Counted from the stretch's first letter, positions 1 to 5,342 are shown. The stretch: 5,506 nucleotides of DNA from Mucilaginibacter sp. (GCA_019235595.1 JAFAKI010000047.1:1-5506), one strand, 5' to 3'. The notes: a model not told the origin generated them from the sequence alone. Numbers and translations: made by a program.

Positions 1-108
1 CAGCAGGAAAACATCTGACACATCGGTTTGATTAGTTAATAAAGCGGTAAACTCTGCTGCGTGAACCGAAGTTTCGGAGAAATCAATTGGAACTATATAG
101 GTTTTCAT
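1..108 (-). CDS. Universal stress protein (UspA family), N-terminal fragment
   Basis: The reverse strand from 108 to the window edge reads an open 36-residue N-terminus beginning MKTYIVPIDFSETS and running through HAAEFTALL. This is the typical first beta strand, D-F-S loop and first helix of the universal stress protein fold: a hydrophobic strand, a conserved Asp at residue 9, Ser11, then a helix. USP proteins are small cytoplasmic proteins, often ATP-binding, linked to stress survival. Bacteroidota genomes usually carry many copies of one or two tandem USP domains of about 140 residues each. The gene runs off the left edge, so length, domain number and the ATP-binding G-rich motif cannot be seen. 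It is divergent from the Rrf2 regulator gene, with a 257-bp spacer between them. The short fragment limits certainty, but the motif is characteristic. Confidence 0.8.
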   Translation of the reverse strand, partial: MKTYIVPIDFSETSVHAAEFTALLTNQTDVSDVFLL

Positions 109-166
109 GACAATAAAATTTAGTCATTTTATTTCTTGACCATTTAGGTTTAAAAGTAAAATCTAA

Positions 167-174
167 CAAATTTA
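167..174 (-). promoter_or_regulatory. Candidate -7 element for the stress protein gene
   Basis: The reverse strand reads TAAATTTG, a full match to the Bacteroidota -7 consensus TANNTTTG. It would give a leader of roughly 50 nt for the leftward stress protein gene. No TTG is present 19-21 nt upstream, so the -33 element is missing or degenerate. It is the only full -7 match in leftward orientation in the 109-365 spacer. The rest of that spacer is AT-rich and shows no ORF or RNA gene. Confidence 0.35.
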
Positions 175-312
175 GAAAGGCCAGGTTTATAATTGTCAGT
201 TGCAACACATATTATTTGGAAAGAAAATATATGCCCACTTTACTTTAAAGAAATATACGAAATTTTTACAAATGTCGGTATAATGTCAAAACAAATATTT
301 ATGGAGAAAGTA

Positions 313-344
313 TTTTGGTGATTCAGAAAGAATATTTACCTTTA
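313..344 (+). promoter_or_regulatory. Promoter of the Rrf2 regulator gene (TTTTG-N19-TACCTTTA)
   Basis: TTTTG at 313-317 is followed after exactly 19 nt by TACCTTTA at 337-344. This matches the Bacteroidota housekeeping promoter (TTG, 19-21 nt, TANNTTTG) at the -33 box and at 5 of 6 fixed -7 positions, the last G being A. The predicted transcription start falls near 349-352, inside the dyad at 345-365. The leader before the ATG at 366 would therefore be only about 15 nt. This placement fits repression by occlusion of the start site. Promoter activity is inferred from sequence. Confidence 0.55.
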
Positions 345-365
345 CTGTAATATTTATTATTACAG
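345..365. promoter_or_regulatory. Dyad operator O1 abutting the Rrf2 start codon
   Basis: Two perfect 8-bp arms, CTGTAATA (345-352) and TATTACAG (358-365), flank the 5-nt spacer TTTAT. The dyad begins directly after the predicted -7 box and ends on the base before the ATG, so it covers the likely transcription start and the whole short leader. A 21-bp twofold site of this kind suits a dimeric Rrf2 winged-helix repressor. A copy with the same core and spacing (TGTAA, 9 nt, TTACA) occurs at 791-811 before the partner gene. Binding by the adjacent regulator is inferred. At the RNA level the dyad could also form a hairpin close to the start codon. Confidence 0.6.
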
Positions 366-773
366 ATGAACGGACGATTTCCCATTGCTCTACATATTCT
401 GACCTTGCTTAGCAAGTCGGGAGAGGAACTGACGTCCTCTGATTATATTGCGGGGAGCATAAACATCAATCCGGCACTGGCGCGGAAGGAGATCAGCAAC
501 CTGCGTAATCTGGGTTTGATCAGCAGCAAAGAAGGCAAAAGCGGTGGATATACACTTGGCAAATCGGCTAAGCAAATTACACTGGCTGATGTATACCAGG
601 CAGTGAAAAACCAACCGGTGCTGGGTGTAGCTAAAAACACGCCTAATCCGGACTGTCCGGTAGGCAAACAGATTAATAAAAAGATTGATGAGCTTTATAT
701 TGATCTGGACAAAACTTTATTAAAAAAATTGGGTAGCATTAGTATAGAGGATTTCGCTAATCAATTTGATTAA
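366..773 (+). CDS. Rrf2 family transcriptional regulator, YwnA-like
   Basis: A 135-residue protein, the normal length for small Rrf2 regulators. An N-terminal winged helix-turn-helix has its helices at about residues 5-48, including the DNA-facing segment NPALARKEISNLRNLGLI. The wing is at about 52-66 with the typical GKSGGYTL turn. A linker and a C-terminal dimerisation helix follow. The region around NPNPDCPVGKQI (92-103) closely resembles B. subtilis YwnA, which has NPNPKCPVGKKI there. The only cysteine is Cys97, so the three-Cys iron-sulfur ligand set of IscR/NsrR-type members is absent. A cofactor-free or single-thiol sensor is therefore more likely, but the signal is unknown. The in-frame stop at 348-350 leaves ATG 366 as the only credible start. 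No Shine-Dalgarno sequence is present. The downstream SDR gene and the two matching dyads point to local autoregulation. Confidence 0.88.
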   Translation: MNGRFPIALHILTLLSKSGEELTSSDYIAGSININPALARKEISNLRNLGLISSKEGKSGGYTLGKSAKQITLADVYQAVKNQPVLGVAKNTPNPDCPVGKQINKKIDELYIDLDKTLLKKLGSISIEDFANQFD

Positions 774-790
774 ATTTTTTTTAATATAAA

Positions 791-811
791 CTGTAACATA
801 ATTAATTACAA
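791..811. promoter_or_regulatory. Second copy of the dyad operator (O2) before the SDR gene
   Basis: This 21-bp site has TGTAA (792-796) and TTACA (806-810) separated by 9 nt, exactly as in O1. The base before the first half (C), the next-but-one base after it (A at 798) and the A preceding TTACA also match O1. The outer base of the right arm is A instead of G, so the symmetry is weaker (5 of 7 positions per arm). It ends 17 nt before the ATG of the SDR gene. No convincing TANNTTTG box lies beside it. Gene 2 may be co-transcribed with the regulator, or use a poor promoter such as one using the TTTG at 765-768. Operator function is inferred from the repeat of motif, spacing and placement. Confidence 0.5.
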
Positions 812-828
812 TTAAACAAAGCCATAAC

Positions 829-1473
829 ATGAACATTGCATTGATCGGAGCCACTGGATTTGTAGGCTCAGCCGTATTGAATGAGGCATTAAACCGCGGA
901 TACAAAGTAACCGCCATTGCCCGCGACACCAGCAAAGTAAACACTAAGAACGACAATCTTACCCTTGTAACTGCCGATGTATATGATACAGAAGCCTTAG
1001 CCAAGGTACTTAAGGACCATGATGCCGTTGTAAATGCCTTTAATGCAGGCTGGACCAACCCGAATTTGTATGACGACTTTATTAAAGGCTCAGAGTCGAT
1101 CCAACAGGCGGTAAAGCTTTCAGGTGTAAAACGTTTATTGGTCGTTGGTGGAGCAGGTAGTTTGGAGATTGCCCCGGGCGTACAATTGGTAGATACTCCT
1201 GAATTCCCTGCGCAATGGAAAAGCGGTGCAACAGCAGCTCGTGATTATCTGAACATCATCAAAAAAGAAAACGACCTGGATTGGACATTCCTTAGTCCGG
1301 CGATACAGCTGCATCCTGGTGCGCGCACCGGCGTATTCCGTTTGGGAACTGATCAGCCAGTGTTTGATGCTGATCACAAGTCGGAAATTACCGTTGAAGA
1401 TATGGCCGTAGCCATTATTGACGAACTGGAGAAAAATCAGTTTATCAGAAAGCGTTTTACGCTCGGATATTAA
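829..1473 (+). CDS. NAD(P)-binding atypical SDR, YwnB-like
   Basis: A 214-residue single-domain Rossmann protein of the NAD(P)H-binding, NmrA-like atypical SDR group. The N-terminal dinucleotide motif is GATGFVG at residues 7-13. Arg32, right after the second strand (AIARD), suggests preference for NADP(H). Asp50 in the TAD segment sits where the adenine-contacting residue usually lies. The VVGGAGSL strand-turn at 105-112 and the DWTFLSPA segment at 151-158 are characteristic of the group. The classical catalytic Tyr-X3-Lys pair is not evident, so it may be a reductase with a different mechanism or a non-catalytic redox sensor. The length is normal for the family and no damage is visible. The gene lies 55 bp after the Rrf2 gene, with a dyad operator in between. 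The same regulator-SDR pairing (YwnA/YwnB) is known in Bacillus, with the physiological substrate undetermined as far as I know. Confidence 0.87.
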   Translation: MNIALIGATGFVGSAVLNEALNRGYKVTAIARDTSKVNTKNDNLTLVTADVYDTEALAKVLKDHDAVVNAFNAGWTNPNLYDDFIKGSESIQQAVKLSGVKRLLVVGGAGSLEIAPGVQLVDTPEFPAQWKSGATAARDYLNIIKKENDLDWTFLSPAIQLHPGARTGVFRLGTDQPVFDADHKSEITVEDMAVAIIDELEKNQFIRKRFTLGY

Positions 1474-1484
1474 TCTGTCAGGAT

Positions 1485-1516
1485 GTAGAAACGCCCGACG
1501 TATTGGGCGTTTCTAC
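1485..1516. terminator. Bidirectional hairpin between convergent genes
   Basis: GTAGAAACGCCC (1485-1496) and GGGCGTTTCTAC (1505-1516) form a perfect 12-bp stem around an 8-nt loop. It lies between the stop of the SDR gene and the stop of prmA, which converge from the other side. Rightward it is followed by a T-rich but interrupted tract (TATTATTCTTTCTT) that overlaps the prmA 3' end. Leftward there is no T-run. It most likely ends rightward transcription and stabilises or ends the leftward transcript. Confidence 0.8.
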
Positions 1517-1518
1517 TA

Positions 1519-2358
1519 TTATTCTTTCTTAAATTTCGCGGCGACCCAATCTTTAGTCTTTTTATGGTTAACGTAGGTCAATCCGTATTTGACAGCTTCT
1601 TCTTTTATAATATCCAAATCAGGCGATTCGTAAAAGCCACTGAAGTAAATCTCTCCCCCACTCTTTAAAACCTCGCTGTAACGTTCCATTTGATCAAGCA
1701 GGATATTGCGGTTGATATTAGCCAGTATTACATCAAATTGTGCATCTGGTATCACTTCTTTAGAGCCACAAAGGGCCTTGATGTTATCAGTACGATTTGA
1801 TGCTGAATTCTCGATCGTGCTATCGTAACAAACCGGGTCATAGTCAATGCCTGTAATATCCTTCGCGCCCAGCTTGCTTGCCAGTATAGCCAGAATGCCT
1901 GTTCCACACCCCATGTCCAATACATCTTTCCCAGCGAAATCAGTATCCAGCATCAGGTCCATCATCATTGAAGTCGTTTCATGATGCCCGGTACCGAACG
2001 CCATTTTAGGATCGATCACGATCTCTAACGGAAATTCAGGCTTAGGCTGATGGAAAGTTGCTCTTACATATACTTTATCGCTTATCTGAATCGGTTCAAA
2101 ATTACTTTCCCATACCTCGTTCCAGTTTTTTTGCTGAATCACATTCACTTCATAGCTGAAATTGAACATTTCATGATAAGGAGCAAGGTTTTCCTCCAAT
2201 TCTTCCTTGTTAAAATCAGCATCAGGTATGTATGCTTTAAAACCGCCTTCTATTTCCTCAAAAGTATCGAACCCTATACTCGCAAGCGCATCAATAAGCA
2301 GGTCTTGTTGGTAATCCTCTGTAGGGTGAGTAGTAAAGAGCAATTCGTAATAATCCAT
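1519..2358 (-). CDS. prmA: Ribosomal protein L11 methyltransferase
   Basis: A 279-residue SAM-dependent enzyme that methylates amino groups on ribosomal protein L11 in the cytoplasm. It is slightly shorter than the E. coli protein (293 residues), as is usual in Bacteroidota. Residues 1 to about 100 form the substrate-recognition region beginning MDYYELLF. The hallmark FGTGHHETT lies at 121-129. SAM-binding motif I, DMGCGTGIL, is at 148-156, and the acidic ribose contact is Asp172 in GIDYDP. The ILANINRNIL segment at 211-220 corresponds to the active-site motif of the family. It is the last gene of the leftward group, 44 bp after the membrane protein gene. No promoter is visible in that spacer, so it is probably co-transcribed from upstream. 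The start has no Shine-Dalgarno sequence, but alignment to the family N-terminus supports it. Confidence 0.96.
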   Translation of the reverse strand: MDYYELLFTTHPTEDYQQDLLIDALASIGFDTFEEIEGGFKAYIPDADFNKEELEENLAPYHEMFNFSYEVNVIQQKNWNEVWESNFEPIQISDKVYVRATFHQPKPEFPLEIVIDPKMAFGTGHHETTSMMMDLMLDTDFAGKDVLDMGCGTGILAILASKLGAKDITGIDYDPVCYDSTIENSASNRTDNIKALCGSKEVIPDAQFDVILANINRNILLDQMERYSEVLKSGGEIYFSGFYESPDLDIIKEEAVKYGLTYVNHKKTKDWVAAKFKKE

Positions 2359-2368
2359 TTTTATTTAG

Positions 2369-2396
2369 ATGTAAGATATAAGATTTGAGATATGAG
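2369..2396. repeat. Degenerate heptad tandem repeat, four units
   Basis: On the plus strand the spacer reads ATGTAAG, ATATAAG, ATTTGAG, ATATGAG in direct succession, which fits the pattern A-T-N-N-(A/G)-A-G with a 7-bp period. It occupies most of the 44-bp gap between the unknown membrane gene and prmA. The unit frame matches the array at 2873-2907 (ATTAGAG in the same register). Function is unknown. It could affect the leader of prmA or simply be an expanded low-complexity spacer. Confidence 0.65.
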
Positions 2397-2402
2397 ACTT
2401 AC

Positions 2403-2870
2403 CTATTCACTAGGTTGTTCTGTTTCTTCGCTTACCGGCCGTGGTTTATTGTCCAGAAAGTACAGTACAAATAGGTTCACTGTCCAGTATACTAATTGCA
2501 CAGCTGTCATAAACGCGCACACTTTGATCACGTGCCCAACGCCTGATCGCCTGTCCCATATACAATAACTGATAAATCCAGCGAACAGCAGGCAGATAAA
2601 ACATAATATGAGCGATGAAATAAATTTACCTCTATTTGATCTGAGAAATACCCTGTCCCAGATCGGTACCACGATCAGGTGCTGCGTAAGTACTGCCACT
2701 ACAAATAGCAAGGGCATAAACAACTTAAAGTAAGCCATAAAGCTTTCTATGGTTCCTTCGCCCAGTTTATCAATCCGTAGCGTAAAATAAACCGAGCTGT
2801 ATCGCACAGCCAGGAAATATGCCCCGAAACCAATAAAAGGCGGCAAAAGTACTTTTAGCAGGCTCCTCAT
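2403..2870 (-). CDS. Unknown small integral membrane protein, four predicted TM helices
   Basis: A 155-residue hydrophobic protein that I do not recognise by family. Apparent membrane segments lie at about residues 7-24, 46-69, 83-104 and 113-138. There is a short polar loop at 31-42, a basic loop at about 73-82 (RVFLRSNRGK), and a hydrophilic acidic C-terminal tail (SEETEQPSE). By the positive-inside tendency, the 73-82 loop should face the cytoplasm, as should the N- and C-termini. No cleavable signal peptide and no catalytic motif are evident. It lies between tpiA (80 bp upstream) and prmA (44 bp downstream) in the same orientation, so it is probably expressed with them. That context does not reveal a job. 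Its reading frame, hydrophobicity pattern and placement support it as a real gene. Confidence 0.8.
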   Translation of the reverse strand: MRSLLKVLLPPFIGFGAYFLAVRYSSVYFTLRIDKLGEGTIESFMAYFKLFMPLLFVVAVLTQHLIVVPIWDRVFLRSNRGKFISSLILCFICLLFAGFISYCIWDRRSGVGHVIKVCAFMTAVQLVYWTVNLFVLYFLDNKPRPVSEETEQPSE

Positions 2871-2872
2871 TT

Positions 2873-2955
2873 TTAGAGATTGGAGATTAGAGGTTAGAGA
2901 TTAGAGACCAATCCAACTAATCACTGATCTCTAATCTCTGATCTCTATTCTCAAT
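2873..2955. repeat. Inverted pair of heptad arrays between tpiA and the membrane gene
   Basis: The left arm has five contiguous 7-bp units at 2873-2907: TTAGAGA, TTGGAGA, TTAGAGG, TTAGAGA, TTAGAGA. The right arm at 2921-2955 has five units in inverted orientation: TCACTGA, TCTCTAA, TCTCTGA, TCTCTAT, TCTCAAT. The bases at 2894-2907 pair with 2928-2941 at 13 of 14 positions, giving a long imperfect hairpin with a loop of about 20 nt. The last unit overlaps the tpiA stop codon, and the first begins two bases from the next start codon, so the array fills the whole spacer. There is no T-run beyond it, so an ordinary intrinsic terminator is unlikely. mRNA processing or stabilisation is possible. 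Confidence 0.85.
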
Positions 2956-3715
2956 TAAATGTCTTAGCTATATCGATAAAATCGCGTGATTTTAATGACG
3001 CACCGCCGATCAAACCACCATCAATGTCTGGTTGACCGAACAGGTCGCACGAATTTTTGGCGTTGCAGCTACCACCATATAAAATGGTCGTGTTGTCAGC
3101 TACTTCCTGGTTATATTTTTTAGCGATTTCTCCACGGATAAAAACATGTATCTCCTGCGCCTGTGCTGATGTTGCAGTCACGCCGGTACCGATGGCCCAA
3201 ACTGGTTCGTAAGCTAATACGACGTGGCTGAATTGTTCTGCGCTCAAATGGAAAACACCTTCTTCCAGTTGGGTTTTGATCACATCAAAATGAACCTCTG
3301 TTTCGCGCTCCTGCAAGGTTTCGCCTATGCAGAAGATAGGTTTTAATCCGTTAGCTAAAGCTGTATCTGTTTTCTTTGCCAACAGCTCGTTGGTTTCACC
3401 AAAATACTGGCGGCGCTCTGAGTGGCCCAGGATAACGTATTCGGCACCGGTTGAATGGATCATTTTAGCGGACGTCTCGCCGGTATAAGCCCCTGATTCC
3501 GCCTGATGCGCGTTCTGTGCACCTACTGAAACACGCTTATGCCCTTTTGCCAATTGTACCAGGCTATGCAGATGGATAAACGGACTGCATACTACAATGT
3601 GCTGTTTACCGGTTATTTCGTCGTGCGCCATGTTGATCACCTCTGAAAACAAAGACAAGCCCTGTTCATAGTCCATGTTCATTTTCCAGTTACCGGCGAC
3701 AATTTTTTTTCTCAT
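2951..3715 (-). CDS. tpiA: Triose-phosphate isomerase
   Basis: A 254-residue TIM-barrel enzyme that interconverts dihydroxyacetone phosphate and glyceraldehyde 3-phosphate in glycolysis and gluconeogenesis. It is cytoplasmic and normally a dimer. All key residues are visible. Asn9 and Lys11 lie in GNWKMN. Catalytic His98 is in ILGHSERR. Catalytic Glu170 is in AYEPVWAIGTG, which continues into the flexible loop 6. The phosphate-gripping YGGS lies at 213-216 and GGAS at 237-240. The length is standard and the protein begins at the usual place (MRKKIVAGNWKMN). It follows the GlmU-like gene by 109 bp in the same direction. The spacer holds an inverted short-period repeat and no recognisable promoter, so expression from the upstream promoter is likely. 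The stop codon lies inside the heptad array that fills the next spacer. Confidence 0.98.
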   Translation of the reverse strand: MRKKIVAGNWKMNMDYEQGLSLFSEVINMAHDEITGKQHIVVCSPFIHLHSLVQLAKGHKRVSVGAQNAHQAESGAYTGETSAKMIHSTGAEYVILGHSERRQYFGETNELLAKKTDTALANGLKPIFCIGETLQERETEVHFDVIKTQLEEGVFHLSAEQFSHVVLAYEPVWAIGTGVTATSAQAQEIHVFIRGEIAKKYNQEVADNTTILYGGSCNAKNSCDLFGQPDIDGGLIGGASLKSRDFIDIAKTFN

Positions 3716-3747
3716 GATTTATTTTTTAGTTGATTATGTTAGATTAA

Positions 3748-3814
3748 GTTGATTGGTTGAATGGTTGACATTTAAATAGCTTACTCACTTATCCAACTCA
3801 ATCAACCACTTAAC
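3748..3814. repeat. Short-period inverted repeat between the GlmU-like gene and tpiA
   Basis: The left arm contains 8-bp units TTGATTGG (3749-3756), TTGAATGG (3757-3764) and the start of a third (TTGA). The right arm at 3799-3814 carries the inverted counterpart, read on the minus strand as TTAAGTGG then TTGATTG. The bases at 3748-3763 pair with 3799-3814 at 13 of 16 positions, with a 35-nt loop. The design (tandem units facing inverted tandem units) is the same as at 2873-2955, but the unit sequence differs. No T-run follows, and no TANNTTTG promoter is present in the spacer. Confidence 0.7.
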
Positions 3815-3824
3815 TATAGTATTA

Positions 3825-5015
3825 TCAAAGTCCGATGTGCCTGTATTCATTCGTTAGTTCAAAAACAGTTTTCAAAATATCCTGTTCAACTTCATCAAAT
3901 TTACGGTGATCGCGACGGGCGAATACCTTTTCCATCGTTTCGAATGCTTTTTTCAAGCTGTAGGTTTCGTACCCTTGTGCGCCACCCCAAGAAAAATCCG
4001 GAATAAAATTTCTCGGAAAACCTGCTCCGAAAATATTCGCGCTCACGCCGACTACGGTACCTGTATTGAACATGGTATTAATAGCACATTTAGAGTGATC
4101 CGCCATGATCAATCCGCAAAACTGTAAACCGGTGTCGCGAAATCGTTGTGAGGCATAATCCCAAAGCTTTACGTCGGCATAGTTATTTTTCAGGTTCGAG
4201 TTGTTGCTGTCCGCTCCAATATTGCACCACTCCCCCATTACTGAATTTCCCAGGTAACCTTCATGCCCTTTTGATGAATAACCCCAGATCACAGAATTAT
4301 TAATTTCGCCACCTACGCGGCAATAAGGGCCAACGGTAGTTCCACCATATATCTTAGCCCCCATTTTCACCTGAGAGTTATTACATAAAGCAAATGAGCC
4401 ACGAATATGCGTTCCTTCCCAAACTTCAGTCGTATTGGCCAAATAAATAGGCCCATTAGTTGTATTGAATGATGAGCACTCGGCAACAGCACCTTCTTCA
4501 GCAAAGAAATCATTACCTATAATGGTGTTGGTTGCACTAATGGCAGCGCTGTTGCGGCCTTTGGTTAGCAACTGAAAATCCTTTTTCAGTTCGGTATCAT
4601 TATTTTGAAAGATGTTCTCGGGGCATTTAATTACAACCGGTGTGCCTGTGTAATCTATTGAGCGATCAAATTGAGTCTCTGAATCGAATACTTTCGCGTC
4701 GGCTTCGGAAAGTTTCACCGCGATTAGTTCACCGTTATATTTTAGTGCTTCTCCTATTGAAAGTTTATAGATCGCCTCTAATAACAGCTCATCCGGGCAA
4801 ACCGCGCCGTTAATGAATATGTTTTCGGCTTTAATTTTGACAGGGAACTTAACACTTAAATAGGCCCGCGTATGAAAAGAATAACCTTGCTTCAGGTATT
4901 TCGCCCATTTTTGGGCGATCGTCAGTATACCTAAACGTAGATCGGCCACGGGACGGGTATATGTTAAAGGCAGCAATGTTTGGTGTGCATTACCATCAAA
5001 TAAAATAATTGCCAT
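3825..5015 (-). CDS. GlmU-like putative sugar nucleotidyltransferase with left-handed beta-helix
   Basis: A 396-residue protein of the Bacteroidota GlmU-related family. The N-terminal domain (about 1-150) begins MAIILFDGNA and carries the signature LTYTRPVADLRLGI at 17-30 of the NTP-transferase-like domain. From about 164 to 335 irregular hexapeptide repeats (such as IIGNDFF, VKMGAKIYGGTTVGPYCRVGG, NSVMGEWCNIGADS) indicate a left-handed parallel beta-helix like those of acyltransferases. Conserved patches include HEGYLGNS (251-258) and MADHSKCAINTMFNTGTVVG (304-323). By analogy it could make or activate an amino-sugar nucleotide such as UDP-GlcNAc for envelope glycans. This family lacks the classic GlmU nucleotide-binding signature, so the exact reaction is uncertain. 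The C-terminal 55 residues are a charged helical tail. It is probably the first gene of a unit with tpiA, and its ATG lies five bases beyond the T-tract of the rpmE2 terminator. Confidence 0.88.
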   Translation of the reverse strand: MAIILFDGNAHQTLLPLTYTRPVADLRLGILTIAQKWAKYLKQGYSFHTRAYLSVKFPVKIKAENIFINGAVCPDELLLEAIYKLSIGEALKYNGELIAVKLSEADAKVFDSETQFDRSIDYTGTPVVIKCPENIFQNNDTELKKDFQLLTKGRNSAAISATNTIIGNDFFAEEGAVAECSSFNTTNGPIYLANTTEVWEGTHIRGSFALCNNSQVKMGAKIYGGTTVGPYCRVGGEINNSVIWGYSSKGHEGYLGNSVMGEWCNIGADSNNSNLKNNYADVKLWDYASQRFRDTGLQFCGLIMADHSKCAINTMFNTGTVVGVSANIFGAGFPRNFIPDFSWGGAQGYETYSLKKAFETMEKVFARRDHRKFDEVEQDILKTVFELTNEYRHIGL

Positions 5016-5019
5016 GGCG

Positions 5020-5027
5020 CAAAAATA
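5020..5027 (-). promoter_or_regulatory. Candidate -7 box of the GlmU-like gene inside a terminator tract
   Basis: The reverse strand reads TATTTTTG, a full match to TANNTTTG, ending five bases before the ATG at 5015. A start site at the usual distance would fall at or just before the A of the ATG, giving a leaderless or nearly leaderless mRNA. The -33 position falls in the loop side of the rpmE2 terminator hairpin and shows no TTG, so the promoter is only half supported. The T-rich match could be incidental to the terminator tract. Confidence 0.35.
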
Positions 5028-5055
5028 AAAAAAGTCCCCCGATGTACCGGGGGAC
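5021..5055 (-). terminator. Rho-independent terminator of rpmE2
   Basis: GTCCCCCG (5034-5041) and CGGGGGAC (5048-5055) form a perfect 8-bp GC-rich stem with a 6-nt loop. In leftward transcripts this is followed at once by seven T, one A and five T. This is a textbook intrinsic terminator about 29 bp after the L31 stop codon. Its T-tract ends only five bases before the next start codon, so read-through transcripts would carry the hairpin in their leader. Confidence 0.92.
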
Positions 5056-5083
5056 CTGTAAATAATTTATCACGAAGCTAAAA

Positions 5084-5332
5084 TTACTTTTTAGCGTAAC
5101 GGGTGCGGAATTTGTCGATACGTCCTGCAGTATCTACCAGTTTCATCTTACCGGTGTAGAACGGGTGAGAAGTGTGAGAAATTTCTAATTTCACCAATGG
5201 ATATTCGTTGCCATCTTCCCATTTTACAGTTTCGCGGGTATCGATGCATGATTTTGTTAAAAAAGAATAGTCGTTTGACATGTCTTTAAAAACAACTAAC
5301 CTATAATTTTTGGGATGCAGATCTTTTTTCAT
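5084..5332 (-). CDS. rpmE2: 50S ribosomal protein L31, type B
   Basis: An 82-residue protein of the large ribosomal subunit. It has the family signature HPFYTGK at 56-62 and the C-terminal AGRIDKFRTRY segment at 69-79. The N-terminus MKKDLHPKNYRLVVFKD is typical of L31. The zinc-binding cysteines of type A L31 are absent and only Cys29 is present, which makes this the zinc-independent type B form. In many bacteria type B replaces the zinc form under zinc limitation, but in Bacteroidota it is often the sole L31, so zinc control should not be assumed. No Zur-like operator was recognised. Downstream is a strong terminator. Upstream is a -7 box and an AGGAG sequence 10 nt before the ATG, which is unusual here since most other starts in the window lack a Shine-Dalgarno. 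Confidence 0.96.
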   Translation of the reverse strand: MKKDLHPKNYRLVVFKDMSNDYSFLTKSCIDTRETVKWEDGNEYPLVKLEISHTSHPFYTGKMKLVDTAGRIDKFRTRYAKK

Positions 5333-5342
5333 TTCCTAAATT

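Noticed and set aside
199..206. 8-bp palindrome GTTGCAAC in the divergent spacer
   Set aside because: It is short, occurs once, does not match the dyad at 345-365, and has no special relation to a promoter.
277..285. TATAAT-like hexamer in the spacer upstream of the Rrf2 gene
   Set aside because: The Bacteroidota primary sigma factor prefers TANNTTTG with a -33 TTG, and a better match with correct spacing exists at 313-344.
720..1058. Leftward open frame of 112 codons opposite the end of the Rrf2 gene and the SDR gene
   Set aside because: It is antisense to two well-supported genes, bridges their spacer, and shows no recognisable domain.
2050..2388. Rightward open frame of 112 codons opposite prmA
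   Set aside because: It is antisense to conserved prmA motifs and runs into the repeat spacer. Its composition looks like a mirror of the real gene.
2873..2955. Reading the heptad hairpin as a CRISPR array or as an intrinsic terminator
   Set aside because: The units are only 7 bp with no unique spacers, so it is not CRISPR. No T-run follows the stem in the leftward direction, so a standard terminator is not supported.
3906..4127. Rightward open frame of 73 codons opposite the GlmU-like gene
   Set aside because: It lies entirely inside a conserved gene on the other strand and has no supporting start signal.
5084..5332. Zinc-dependent (Zur) control of the type B L31 gene
   Set aside because: No Zur-like dyad is visible near the promoter at 5343-5366, and type B is commonly the only L31 in Bacteroidota.
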